Translations under genes and position numbers: made by a program
Notes under the pieces: generated by a model
Told to the model about the DNA's origin: nothing
The model's input: the letters and a program-made list of their open reading frames with translations, nothing else
Database searches by the model: none
Shown here: positions 55,131-64,000 of the stretch, one piece after another
How the letters are laid out: every line of letters starts with the position of its first letter
How positions within the stretch are numbered: position 1 is the first letter of the stretch
NCBI GenBank assembly: GCA_900547785.1
Contig: URIB01000005.1
Span: 24,571 to 88,570, forward strand
Origin: an uncultured Dialister sp.
GTDB lineage: Bacteria; Bacillota; Negativicutes; Veillonellales; Dialisteraceae
DNA: 64,000 bases
Direction: 5' to 3'

Positions 55131-56726
55131 TTGGAAAAGATTTTATTTTTGATGGCGGTTGTTATTTTTGTCTGTGTAGCGTTTCAAAAGCTTTTCGGTA
55201 AAACCGGAGTGCCCGGATTATTTATCTTTATTCTTTTGGGAATGCTTTTCGGTTCTGACGGCATTTTTCAAATCCCTTTCGATAATTATTCCTTTGCCAA
55301 TGAAATATGCTCGATGGCGCTTATTTTCATCATGTTTTACGGCGGCGCCGGCACGAAATGGAGTACCGCCCGGCCGGCGGCGGTGAAAGCGGTGCTGCTG
55401 TCCTCTTTGGGAACGATTCTGACGGCTTTTTTTGTAGGTCTGTTTTGCTTATACGTTCTTGATTTTTCGATGACCGAAGCATTTCTTATGGGGGCGGTCA
55501 TCTGCTCCACCGATGCGGCGTCCGTCTTTTCGATTCTCCGATCCAAACAAATGAATTTGAAATACGCCACGGCACCGATGCTGGAAGTGGAAAGCGGAAG
55601 CAATGACCCCTTTTCTTACATGCTCACCGTCATTTTTCTGTCCATGATGGGCGGCGAAAATTACAGTTTCGGGCAAGTGGCGCTGATGCTCTTCGTACAG
55701 ATTGCTCTCGGGCTTGCCGGCGGATTTCTGTTTGCTTTCTTTGCCCGCTGGGTGTTGACGAGATTTCGTATTTCGGAAACGGCATTGGATACCACTTTTC
55801 TCGTAGGCGTAGCATTAATGGCGTATACCGTGCCTTATCTGACAGGCGGCAACGGATACCTTTCCGTATATATCGCCGGTATTATATTGGGCAATGCAAG
55901 ACTTCCGAATAAGAAAAATATCATTGATTTTTTAGGCGGTCTTACAACGTTGATGCAGATGTTTCTGTTTTTCCTGCTCGGACTTTTATCCTTTCCGTCC
56001 AAATTGCCGGAGATTGCATGGACGGCACTTTCGATTGCTCTTTTCCTGACTTTCATAGCAAGGCCGCTTGCCGTATTCGGTATTTTAAGTCCGTTTCGCG
56101 CCTCTGTCCGTCAGCAGCTGTTTGTTGCCTGGTCGGGCATGCGCGGTGCGGCGTCCATCGTTTTTGCCATCATGGCGATGACGGGAACGGCGGTGCTTTC
56201 CAATGATATTTTTCACATCGTATTTTTTATCGTTCTTTTCTCCATTCTGATTCAGGGAACGCTTTTACCGGGCGTGGCCAAAGCATTGGATATGATTGAC
56301 AAAGACGGAGATGTACTTAAAACATTCAATGATTACACAGAAGAAGTACCGGTCCGTTTTTTACAGTTCACCTTGCAGAAAGGGCATGCTTGGGAAGGGA
56401 AACCTTTATCGGCCGTTACACTTCCGCCTGAATCCATTCTTACGCTGATATTGCGTAACCAACTGAAACTGATTCCCAAAGGGGACACGGTTTTGCAGGA
56501 GGGAGATGTTCTCATTTTGAGCGGACGGGAAGGAGGACAAATCAGCGGAATCCATTTGTACGAAAGAAAAATCATGAAAGACGATGAATGGGTGGGGAGG
56601 AAATTATCGGAAATTTCTCTCTCAGGCAGTCTGGTGATTTTGATTTTGCGAAAGGAACAGGTCGTGATTCCCAACGGAGAAACCGTTCTGCGGGAAAACG
56701 ATCTCCTATACATGAGCGACCGGTGA
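55131..56726 (+). CDS. Potassium/proton antiporter (CPA1, CvrA/NhaP2-like)
   Basis: 531 residues: about 12-13 membrane helices (1-400) of the CPA1 exchanger type, with ADP-like motif ICSTDAASVFSIL and ESGSNDPFSYMLTVIFLS holding the ion-site acids, then a cytosolic C-terminus with two TrkA-C (RCK_C) repeats, near residues 405-470 and 480-531 (VLILSGREGG; NDLLYMS). These bind ligands that gate K+ flux. Starts at TTG with GGGGAGG upstream. Single-gene unit. The ion selectivity, K+ or Na+, is inferred from the family. Confidence 0.88.
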   Translation: MEKILFLMAVVIFVCVAFQKLFGKTGVPGLFIFILLGMLFGSDGIFQIPFDNYSFANEICSMALIFIMFYGGAGTKWSTARPAAVKAVLLSSLGTILTAFFVGLFCLYVLDFSMTEAFLMGAVICSTDAASVFSILRSKQMNLKYATAPMLEVESGSNDPFSYMLTVIFLSMMGGENYSFGQVALMLFVQIALGLAGGFLFAFFARWVLTRFRISETALDTTFLVGVALMAYTVPYLTGGNGYLSVYIAGIILGNARLPNKKNIIDFLGGLTTLMQMFLFFLLGLLSFPSKLPEIAWTALSIALFLTFIARPLAVFGILSPFRASVRQQLFVAWSGMRGAASIVFAIMAMTGTAVLSNDIFHIVFFIVLFSILIQGTLLPGVAKALDMIDKDGDVLKTFNDYTEEVPVRFLQFTLQKGHAWEGKPLSAVTLPPESILTLILRNQLKLIPKGDTVLQEGDVLILSGREGGQISGIHLYERKIMKDDEWVGRKLSEISLSGSLVILILRKEQVVIPNGETVLRENDLLYMSDR

Positions 56727-56878
56727 AAAAGAGCAGGCAAGTCTATATTTGGCAGGATTTGGAATAAAAATCGTTTCATCGGCAGGTATGAAATTTTTAT
56801 GCGGGAAAAAGGAAATCAAAAAGACGGTTTAATGATGAAGTAAATGCATACAACAGAAGTTCTATGAGAAAAATGTAT

Positions 56879-56906
56879 TTGCTATTTTATACAAATCATG
56901 TATACT
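56879..56906 (+). promoter_or_regulatory. Promoter of the dcu gene
   Basis: TTGCTA (56879-56884), 16 bases, TATACT (56901-56906). Confidence 0.65.
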
Positions 56907-56939
56907 TTATGTCATACTTCCGATTTAAGGAGTATACAT
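56898..56939 (+). promoter_or_regulatory. Inverted repeat over the dcu promoter
   Basis: ATGTATACT (56898-56906) and AGTATACAT (56931-56939) are perfect 9-base inverted arms, spaced 24 bases apart, overlapping the -10 box and the 5' end of the transcript. This suggests an operator or a 5' stem. Confidence 0.5.
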
Positions 56940-56964
56940 TATTTAAGAAAAGAGGACTTTATTC

Positions 56965-58305
56965 ATGGAAATGGTGTTGGGATTTATCGTTCTTCTTGCC
57001 TGTCTTTTCATAGGCATCCGTCATGGGGGAATAGGACTTGCCGTTGTCAGCGGCATCGGACTCATGATTTATACATTTATATTCGGATATAAACCGGGAA
57101 CACCGCCGATCGGCGTTATGCTCACTATTCTTTCCGTTGTGACCTGCGCGGGATTTCTCCAAACCTCCGGCGGGCTCACCGTCATGCTTAAGTATGCGGA
57201 AAAATTTCTCCGTAAAAATCCGAAACACATTACCGTTCTGGCGCCGGTGACAACCTGGTTCCTGACGATTCTCTGCGGAACGGGTCACGTTGTTTATACC
57301 ATGTTTCCGATTATTTATGATATTTCCATCAAGCAGAATATCCGTCCCGAAAGACCGATGGCCGTGTCGTCCATAGCTTCCCAGATGGGCGTGTCCGCTT
57401 CTCCCGTATCCGTAGCGGTCGTATCTTTTGCAGGATTCATGGCGATGACGGAGCAGAGCTATTCTTTGCTGCAAATTTTATCCATTTCCATTCCCGCTAC
57501 GTTTTTCGGTGTTGTTTGTGCCGCTCTTATGAGTTATAAAAGAGGCAAAGATTTGGAAAATGATCCGGCATTTCAGGAATTAATCAAAGATCCGGAACAA
57601 AAAGAGTATGTCTACGGGGATAATGAAACGTTGCTGAACCGGGAGCTTCCAAGTTCTTATTACCGGGCCACCGTGATTTTTCTGATTGGAATTATTGTGA
57701 TTGCCGTGTTGGGCAATTTCCCCGATTTGCTGCCCCATTTCCCGAATGCGAAAGGAAAGATGGCAGCCCTGTCCATGACGACGGTGATCCAGATGATTAT
57801 GCTCTTCGTTTCCGCTATTATTCTTCTGTTCTGCAATACGAAAGCGAAAGAAGTGGGAAACAGCCAGGTGTTCCGGGCCGGTGTAGTCGCTCTTGTTTCC
57901 ATTTACGGCGTGGCATGGATGGCGGATACCTACTTTGCCAATCACATGGGGATTTTAAAAAATTTCCTCGGTACCGTTGTCACCCAGCATCCCTGGACAT
58001 ATGCCATTGTATTATTTTTCACATCAAAACTCGTCAATTCGCAGGGCGCTTCCGTGGCGATCGTTGTGCCGATGGCGCTCAGCGTGGGCATGGATCCCAT
58101 CATGGTGATGTCTTTCATTCCCGCTTGCTACGGTTATTTCTTCCTGCCCACCTATCCGTCCGATCTGGCCTGCATCGGATTTGACCGGTCGGGAACGACG
58201 AAAATCGGTAAATTCTTATTGAATCACAGTTTCATGATGCCCGGTCTTGTGGGAATCATCTGTGCCTGCGGAATGAGTTTTATCATCGCACACGCCATTC
58301 TTTAA
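56965..58305 (+). CDS. Anaerobic C4-dicarboxylate transporter, DcuA/DcuB family
   Basis: A 446-residue membrane protein with about 10-12 helices, the usual size for Dcu carriers that exchange fumarate, malate, aspartate or succinate. Recognisable segments are ACLFIGIRHGGIGLAVVSG at the start, APVTTWFLTILCGTGHVVYT, IRPERPMAVSSIASQMGVSASPVSVA and CYGYFFLPTYPSDLACIGFDRSGTTKIGKF. With pyruvate carboxylase it fits a C4-acid branch that exports succinate. GAGGACT precedes the ATG. Single-gene unit. Which Dcu subtype is not resolved. Confidence 0.92.
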   Translation: MEMVLGFIVLLACLFIGIRHGGIGLAVVSGIGLMIYTFIFGYKPGTPPIGVMLTILSVVTCAGFLQTSGGLTVMLKYAEKFLRKNPKHITVLAPVTTWFLTILCGTGHVVYTMFPIIYDISIKQNIRPERPMAVSSIASQMGVSASPVSVAVVSFAGFMAMTEQSYSLLQILSISIPATFFGVVCAALMSYKRGKDLENDPAFQELIKDPEQKEYVYGDNETLLNRELPSSYYRATVIFLIGIIVIAVLGNFPDLLPHFPNAKGKMAALSMTTVIQMIMLFVSAIILLFCNTKAKEVGNSQVFRAGVVALVSIYGVAWMADTYFANHMGILKNFLGTVVTQHPWTYAIVLFFTSKLVNSQGASVAIVVPMALSVGMDPIMVMSFIPACYGYFFLPTYPSDLACIGFDRSGTTKIGKFLLNHSFMMPGLVGIICACGMSFIIAHAIL

Positions 58306-58330
58306 ATCACATAACGAAAAAAATAAGAAA

Positions 58331-58369
58331 AACAGCTCTTTCATTTTCAGAAAAGAGCTGTTTTTTTGT
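58331..58369. terminator. Bidirectional intrinsic terminator
   Basis: AACAGCTCTTT pairs with AAAGAGCTGTT between A-rich and T-rich flanks; ends both dcu and the minus-strand glycosyltransferase. Confidence 0.88.
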
Positions 58370-58386
58370 GTAATTTATTTTGAATT

Positions 58387-59274
58387 TTATTTCAGCCATA
58401 AATTTTTGGCCGCTTCCGCCGCTTCATCAGAGGAAATATATTCCTGCTGTGCCATCAGTGTGAGAACGACAACCATCCGGCGGCTGCCCTCATCGGGGTG
58501 GAGGAGCGGGTCGTAAACGGAGGGCGCCTGGGGCAGTCCAGCGAGCATGGCGCACTGGGACAGATCCAAATCCCTGACGTCTTTACCGAAGTAAGTCTGA
58601 GCCGCCTCTTGGATACCGTACGCACCGTGCCCGAAATAAATCGTATTGAGATATAATTCGAGAATTTCATCTTTTGTGTATTTTTTTTCAAGTTGAACAG
58701 CCAGAGCCAATTCTTCCATTTTCCGGGAAAGCGTTCTGTCTTGGGAAAGAAATATGTTTTTGACTGTCTGCTGGGCAATGGTGCTTCCGCCCTCTAAGGT
58801 TTTGCCTGCCATGTAGTTGGTGACCAATGCGCGGGTGACGCTCATCAAGTCAATCGCACCGTGGTCATAAAAACGGCGGTCTTCCGTGGCAACGATAGCT
58901 TTTTTCAGCATGTCCGGAATATCCTTGGCGGCAATAAACCGTTTTCTGTCGACTTTTGCTTCCAGTGATTCTTTAAAATGGTAAATTTGGCGGATTCGTT
59001 CTACAGTAGAACCGAAATTCGCAGATTTTTTTGGTTCCGTTTCTTCTTTTGGCGTGTTTTTTTCTTCGCCGCCCGCCGCATGCCCCGTAATCCATGAACC
59101 GGCGATGTCCGTGATGTCTCCGATGATATTTTTTCCGAGAGAAACCGGATTTTTTGTATCTTCCTTTGCAGAAACGGTCGGATTTCCGAGGGTCGCCCGG
59201 CCCGTCATACCCTGGTTATATCCCCAATAAGCCGATGCGGCAAGAATCAGAATGAAGAGAAGGATTTTTTTCAT
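58387..59274 (-). CDS. Peptidoglycan glycosyltransferase, GT51 domain only
   Basis: A 295-residue membrane-anchored protein. One N-terminal helix (about 3-20), a 70-residue linker rich in Lys/Glu/Thr, then the lipid II transglycosylase domain with the catalytic Glu motif ATEDRRFYDHGA, GGSTIAQQTVKN, RKMEELALAVQLEKKYTKDEILELYLN and YFGKDVRDLDLSQ. There is no transpeptidase domain, so it is like monofunctional MtgA/PBP1-GT. GGAGA precedes the ATG. Divergent from gyrB. Confidence 0.92.
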   Translation of the reverse strand: MKKILLFILILAASAYWGYNQGMTGRATLGNPTVSAKEDTKNPVSLGKNIIGDITDIAGSWITGHAAGGEEKNTPKEETEPKKSANFGSTVERIRQIYHFKESLEAKVDRKRFIAAKDIPDMLKKAIVATEDRRFYDHGAIDLMSVTRALVTNYMAGKTLEGGSTIAQQTVKNIFLSQDRTLSRKMEELALAVQLEKKYTKDEILELYLNTIYFGHGAYGIQEAAQTYFGKDVRDLDLSQCAMLAGLPQAPSVYDPLLHPDEGSRRMVVVLTLMAQQEYISSDEAAEAAKNLWLK

Positions 59275-59423
59275 TTTTTTCTCCTGGAATCTATTTTATT
59301 TCATTCTATCATACGGAGAAAAACAGATTTTCTAAAGCAGAGAAGAAAAAAGAAAAGGAAATGCATTTTACATTTTATCCCGCACAGGCGGCGGTGAATA
59401 GGGAAAACAGCAGACAATACCGA

Positions 59424-59446
59424 TTCTTTTCGGCTATCGAAAAGAA
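59424..59446 (+). promoter_or_regulatory. Perfect inverted repeat upstream of gyrB
   Basis: TTCTTTTCG (59424-59432), GCTAT, CGAAAAGAA (59438-59446). It covers the -35 region of the gyrB promoter and could be an operator or a cruciform-forming site. Confidence 0.5.
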
Positions 59447-59454
59447 CTGTTTTG

Positions 59455-59463
59455 TGGTATAAT
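59455..59463 (+). promoter_or_regulatory. Extended -10 promoter of gyrB
   Basis: TGGTATAAT, 80 bases before the ATG; no -35 match, as the region is taken by an inverted repeat. Confidence 0.65.
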
Positions 59464-59533
59464 TTCTTATATATCATGTGTATGAAAAGATAGAAAGCCG
59501 TCGTGACAGCCAAAGGAACCGTCACATTTTTAA

Positions 59534-61492
<1,959 letters not shown>

Positions 61493-61504
61493 AAGCAAAT
61501 AACA

Positions 61505-61538
61505 AAAGACCGCTCCTCAGGGGGGCGGTTTTTTGTTG
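61505..61538 (+). terminator. Intrinsic terminator of gyrB
   Basis: ACCGCTCC pairs with GGGGCGGT and six T follow. The rest of the gap to 61690 is purine-rich, AT-rich and without a gene. Confidence 0.85.
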
Positions 61539-61693
61539 TCCGTTTTTAAAAGGGAATCAAAAATGCACACAAAATATAAGGTTAAAAAATAAAAATGAAG
61601 GGGAAAAAGAGAATATTTCTTTGTTTTTGAAGAAAAAAGTAGAAAAAAACAGGTAAAAAAAGCAAAAATATTTGAAAAAATGGAGATTCGCTA

Positions 61694-61723
61694 TTGGCAG
61701 CAGAGGCAAAAATGTATTACAAT
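61694..61723 (+). promoter_or_regulatory. Promoter of the hicB-like gene
   Basis: TTGGCA (61694-61699), 18 bases, TACAAT (61718-61723). Confidence 0.62.
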
Positions 61724-61772
61724 AGAATCAGATTGAAACGATGTAGTGAAGCCGTATGAAAAGGGGTTCCTG

Positions 61773-62150
61773 ATGCGCTATTTCTATCCTGCCGTCTTTA
61801 CAGATGACAAAGAAACGAATCTGTTTCATATGATATTTCCCGATTTGGCGGGCTGCAGTGCCGCGGCGGACACTGTGGAAGAAACATTGCGGAAAGCAAG
61901 GGAAGCTTTAGGGACTTCTCTTTGGGAGCTGGAAGAAAAGAAAATTCCGCCGCCTTCTCCATCGGAAGAGCAGGATATCCGGAGTCGTTTCCGTCATAAT
62001 CAGGTCTATATGATACTTTTGGATATGGAAGAATACAGAGCATACAGGGCATACAAAGTGCAGCTTGCCGCGGAAGAAACGGAAAAATGGGCCGCTCGGG
62101 CAAGGCGGGAAAGAAAATCGATTCTTCGCCGTGTATTTGGGGCCAGATAA
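61773..62150 (+). CDS. Orphan HicB-like protein
   Basis: A 125-residue protein whose first 50 residues match the HicB ribonuclease-H-like antitoxin fold: FYPAVFTDDKETNLFHMIFPDLAGC, then SAAADTVEETLRKAREALG. It has no C-terminal DNA-binding helix-turn-helix of the usual kind; the tail is basic and helical (WAARARRERKSILRR). No hicA toxin adjoins it, so it is not a complete toxin-antitoxin pair. The ATG at 61773 has AAAAGGGG ahead; GTG at 61746 is an alternative. Confidence 0.75.
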   Translation: MRYFYPAVFTDDKETNLFHMIFPDLAGCSAAADTVEETLRKAREALGTSLWELEEKKIPPPSPSEEQDIRSRFRHNQVYMILLDMEEYRAYRAYKVQLAAEETEKWAARARRERKSILRRVFGAR

Positions 62151-62176
62151 AAAGATCCGAAAGGGTCTTTTTTTGT
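62150..62176 (+). terminator. Intrinsic terminator of the hicB-like gene
   Basis: AAAGATCC pairs with GGGTCTTT and seven T follow; a second hairpin (CTGCTGC/GCAGCAG, 62179-62201) lies just after. Confidence 0.8.
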
Positions 62177-62232
62177 GTCTGCTGCTCTTTTCGGGCAGCA
62201 GAATGAAAAATGGCGGATAAAAGTTGTATCCG

Positions 62233-62262
62233 TTGCGCTCAAAAAACAATGTAGTATATAAT
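62233..62262 (+). promoter_or_regulatory. Promoter of the site-2 protease gene
   Basis: TTGCGC (62233-62238), 18 bases, TATAAT (62257-62262). Confidence 0.65.
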
Positions 62263-62327
62263 ATGACCATCTTTGCTGTACACGGTATAAGAAATAATCA
62301 GGCACATAAAAATTGCCTATATAAGGA

Positions 62328-62981
62328 ATGAGTAACGTTATGTTTGATTTTTTAAACGGAGATACTTTAATTTACCGGATACCTGCTCTTTTGATTGCTA
62401 TGGCGTTGCATGAATATGCGCATGCTTATGTTTCCGACAGTCTGGGTGATCCCACGCCGGGAGAGCAGGGAAGACTCACTGCCAATCCGCTGGCTCATTT
62501 AGACCCAGTGGGGTTGGTTTTGCTTGCTCTTTGCGGATTCGGCTGGGCAAAACCGGTACAAATCAATCCGTCGTATTACAAAAATGTGAGAAGCGGAGTG
62601 ATTCAAGTATCTTTTGCCGGACCGGGCATGAATTTGCTGATTTGCTTTTTGGCAGAATGTATCATGCTTGTCATGATGCACTTCGGATTTCTTTTCCCCG
62701 GACAGCCGGGCTATTATTTCCTGTATTGGATTATGCTTTATAATGTGTGGTTTGCCTTTTTTAACCTGATTCCCGTGCCGCCTCTGGACGGTTCAAAAAT
62801 TTTGGAAATGCTTCTTCCCGGAAAATGGGCATGGCATTTCCATAACTTCAGTTACCGCTACAGTTTTGTCCTGCTCATGGTTCTTGTTTTCAGCGGCGCG
62901 GTCGGGGAAATTATCGGACCGCTTTCCCGGTTCTATACAGGCGTTTCCATGAAAATGATTGATTCTTTATTGAGATTTTAA
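62328..62981 (+). CDS. Minimal site-2 protease (M50 family)
   Basis: An intramembrane metalloprotease of 217 residues with 5-6 helices. The zinc motif HExxH is HEYAH near residue 28, and the third ligand is the Asp of NLIPVPPLDGSKIL near residue 148. There is no PDZ domain, so it resembles the small YwhC/SREBP-like group rather than RseP. Substrate unknown. The start is not certain: AAGGA abuts the ATG at 62328; an ATG at 62340 is the alternative. The TRIC-type gene follows by 20 bases, possibly in the same operon. Confidence 0.88.
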   Translation: MSNVMFDFLNGDTLIYRIPALLIAMALHEYAHAYVSDSLGDPTPGEQGRLTANPLAHLDPVGLVLLALCGFGWAKPVQINPSYYKNVRSGVIQVSFAGPGMNLLICFLAECIMLVMMHFGFLFPGQPGYYFLYWIMLYNVWFAFFNLIPVPPLDGSKILEMLLPGKWAWHFHNFSYRYSFVLLMVLVFSGAVGEIIGPLSRFYTGVSMKMIDSLLRF

Positions 62982-63001
62982 ATACAAAAAGCGGGTATAA
63001 C

Positions 63002-63661
63002 ATGTCACTCACATGGTTCATTTTTGAAATTCTCGGAACGGTGGCCTTTGCCGTGTCCGGTGCGGCGGTCGGTCTGGCGAAAAAGATGGACATTTTCGGC
63101 ATTGCCGTGCTGTCCGTGGCGACAGCGGTGGGCGGCGGCATGATACGGGACGTCATGGCAGGCATAGTTCCGCCTTTCGCACTCCGTTCATCCATGGGAA
63201 TCGCGCTTTCTTTGATGACGGCGGCGATCATCAGTATGGGAGCGAAGAAATATTTCCATCCTCTCCGGGGGAAAAAGATGATACGTGTCATCTATCAGAT
63301 GTCCGACTCGTTGGGGCTTGCCGCTTTTGCCGTGACCGGCGCTTTGACGGCTATCGAAAGTTATCCGGGGTATAAATATATACTGCCCGTGATGCTTGCC
63401 CTGATTACGGCGGTAGGCGGCGGTATACTGAGAGATCTTCTGGCACAGCGTGTCCCCGTCGTCTTATATGCGGATATTTACGCCGTGGCGGCTGTTTTGG
63501 GAGGCGTTGTGATTTGTGTTCTCCGTCCCGTGACAGGCGTGGAAACGGCGTCTTGGGCGGGATTCTTTTCCGTTCTCTTTTTGCGGATCTGCGCCGTTCG
63601 TTTCGGCTGGAATCTTTACCGGCCGGGGGTATACGACAAGAAAAAAGAAACAAAAATATAA
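63002..63661 (+). CDS. TRIC/UPF0126 family membrane protein
   Basis: A 219-residue, 7-helix membrane protein made of two UPF0126 repeats: residues about 5-80 (GTVAFAVSGAAVGLAKKMDIFG, VGGGMIRDVMAG) and 92-165 (GLAAFAVTGALTAIES, VGGGILRDLLAQ). The paired GGGxxRD signatures are the family hallmark. Relatives are prokaryotic TRIC cation channels (K+), also annotated as glycine transporters. The gene starts 20 bases after the protease. Confidence 0.88.
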   Translation: MSLTWFIFEILGTVAFAVSGAAVGLAKKMDIFGIAVLSVATAVGGGMIRDVMAGIVPPFALRSSMGIALSLMTAAIISMGAKKYFHPLRGKKMIRVIYQMSDSLGLAAFAVTGALTAIESYPGYKYILPVMLALITAVGGGILRDLLAQRVPVVLYADIYAVAAVLGGVVICVLRPVTGVETASWAGFFSVLFLRICAVRFGWNLYRPGVYDKKKETKI

Positions 63662-63662
63662 A

Positions 63663-63690
63663 ACGAGGAGCGGAAACGCTCCTTTTTTTA
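63663..63690 (+). terminator. Intrinsic terminator of the protease-TRIC unit
   Basis: GAGGAGCG pairs with CGCTCC and seven T follow, four bases after the stop. Confidence 0.85.
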
Positions 63691-63775
63691 TGGATTTTCC
63701 GCCAACATTTATGGATAAGAAAAGATGTAAAATAAAAGAAGATTGCAAAAAGTGAATGAGTTCTATTAAAAAAGT

Positions 63776-63803
63776 TTGAAAAAAATAAAAGATATGATAA
63801 AAT
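63776..63803 (+). promoter_or_regulatory. Promoter of the exported protein at the window end
   Basis: TTGAAA (63776-63781), 16 bases, then TGA-TAAAAT, an extended -10 (63798-63803), in a very A-rich context. It predicts high expression and a leader of about 125 bases. Confidence 0.75.
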
Positions 63804-63813
63804 ACAAACAAGT

Positions 63814-63842
63814 ATTATCCGGCTCACTGGGATAATGCCGGA
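63814..63842 (+). promoter_or_regulatory. Leader with two mutually exclusive hairpins
   Basis: ATTATCC (63814-63820) can pair with GGATAAT (63830-63836). TCCGGC (63818-63823) can pair with GCCGGA (63837-63842). They share bases 63818-63820, so only one can form. The stem is at the 5' end of the last gene's leader and may stabilise or switch the message. Confidence 0.5.
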
Positions 63843-63935
63843 CGGAACGGGAAAACAGAGGAAACACGGTCACTCTAAAAAATTCTTTCGTTCCCGATTA
63901 TAACAGTGAAGTATTTTATCAAAGGAGCGAAGAAC

Positions 63936-64000
63936 ATGAAAAAAATTCTCGCAATCGCTGCCGCAGCAGCACTCACAGCAGGCGTATCCGCATACGCTGC
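63936..64000 (+). CDS. Exported protein, N-terminus only (cut by window end)
   Basis: Only 21 codons are present: a classic signal peptide (MKKILAIAAAAALTAGVSAYA) with a likely cut near the window edge. AAAGGAGCG precedes the ATG. The strong promoter and long structured leader suggest an abundant envelope protein, perhaps a porin or S-layer-homology protein of the OmpM type common in Negativicutes, but the visible part cannot show it. Confidence 0.7.
   Translation, partial: MKKILAIAAAAALTAGVSAYA

Noticed and set aside
61773..62176. Complete HicAB toxin-antitoxin system
   Set aside because: No hicA-like frame adjoins the hicB-like gene on either side.

Overview
This 64 kb window looks like chromosomal DNA from a Negativicutes bacterium, a Firmicutes lineage with an outer membrane; Dialister or a close relative is my best guess. 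The mix of traits points there. Gene order and control are Firmicutes-like: ylxM-ffh-rpsP-khpA-ylqD-rimM-trmD, a T-box leader and a preQ1-I riboswitch. It also carries a complete TonB-dependent outer-membrane receptor and ends in the signal peptide of a strongly promoted exported protein. Metabolic genes suit an anaerobe: pyruvate carboxylase, a Dcu-type C4-dicarboxylate transporter, rubredoxin, flavodoxin, a 2-hydroxyacid dehydrogenase, CstA and a tripartite tricarboxylate transporter. Genes are densely packed, many intrinsic terminators are shared by convergent genes, and I see no prophage, insertion sequence, CRISPR array or rRNA.

Layout. 0-4.4 kb: flavodoxin, DNA polymerase IV, alanine racemase and a PepT-like peptidase. 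4.4-9.8 kb: an SRP/ribosome-maturation operon from ylxM to yebC. 9.8-13 kb: tctCBA on the minus strand. 13.4-20.3 kb: two exported alpha/beta hydrolases, a T-box-controlled metQ, a preQ1-riboswitch-controlled queC-queD-queE-folE operon and a universal stress protein. 20.3-24.5 kb: a DUF2157/GDYXXLXY-like membrane pair, then overlapping sixA-thiD-yfbR. 24.5-25.3 kb: a gene-poor stretch with a CsoR-like operator, an unknown small ORF and a candidate small RNA. 25.3-31 kb: mscL with a zinc ribbon, tRNA-Leu, a hydroxyisocaproate-dehydrogenase-like gene, pyruvate carboxylase and rubredoxin. 31-39.3 kb: rpoB-rpoC with their own promoter and a terminator-bearing leader. 39.4-43.3 kb: a probably Fur-controlled TonB receptor and two exported proteins of unknown function. 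43.3-64 kb: cstA with an unknown partner, purL, transporters (NhaC, TSUP, K+/H+, Dcu), tag, mnmA, a PaaG-like isomerase, a stand-alone glycosyltransferase, gyrB, an orphan HicB, a minimal site-2 protease, a TRIC-type channel and the start of an exported protein.

Most coding content is recognisable housekeeping. I do not see a clear new multi-gene system. The least explained signals are non-coding or small: the candidate small RNA at 25070-25162 with a perfect promoter, the CsoR-like operator at 24644-24659, the leader at 63804-63935 with two competing hairpins, and the tandem exported proteins at 41707-43244. All functions are inferred by reading motifs; no database search was run.
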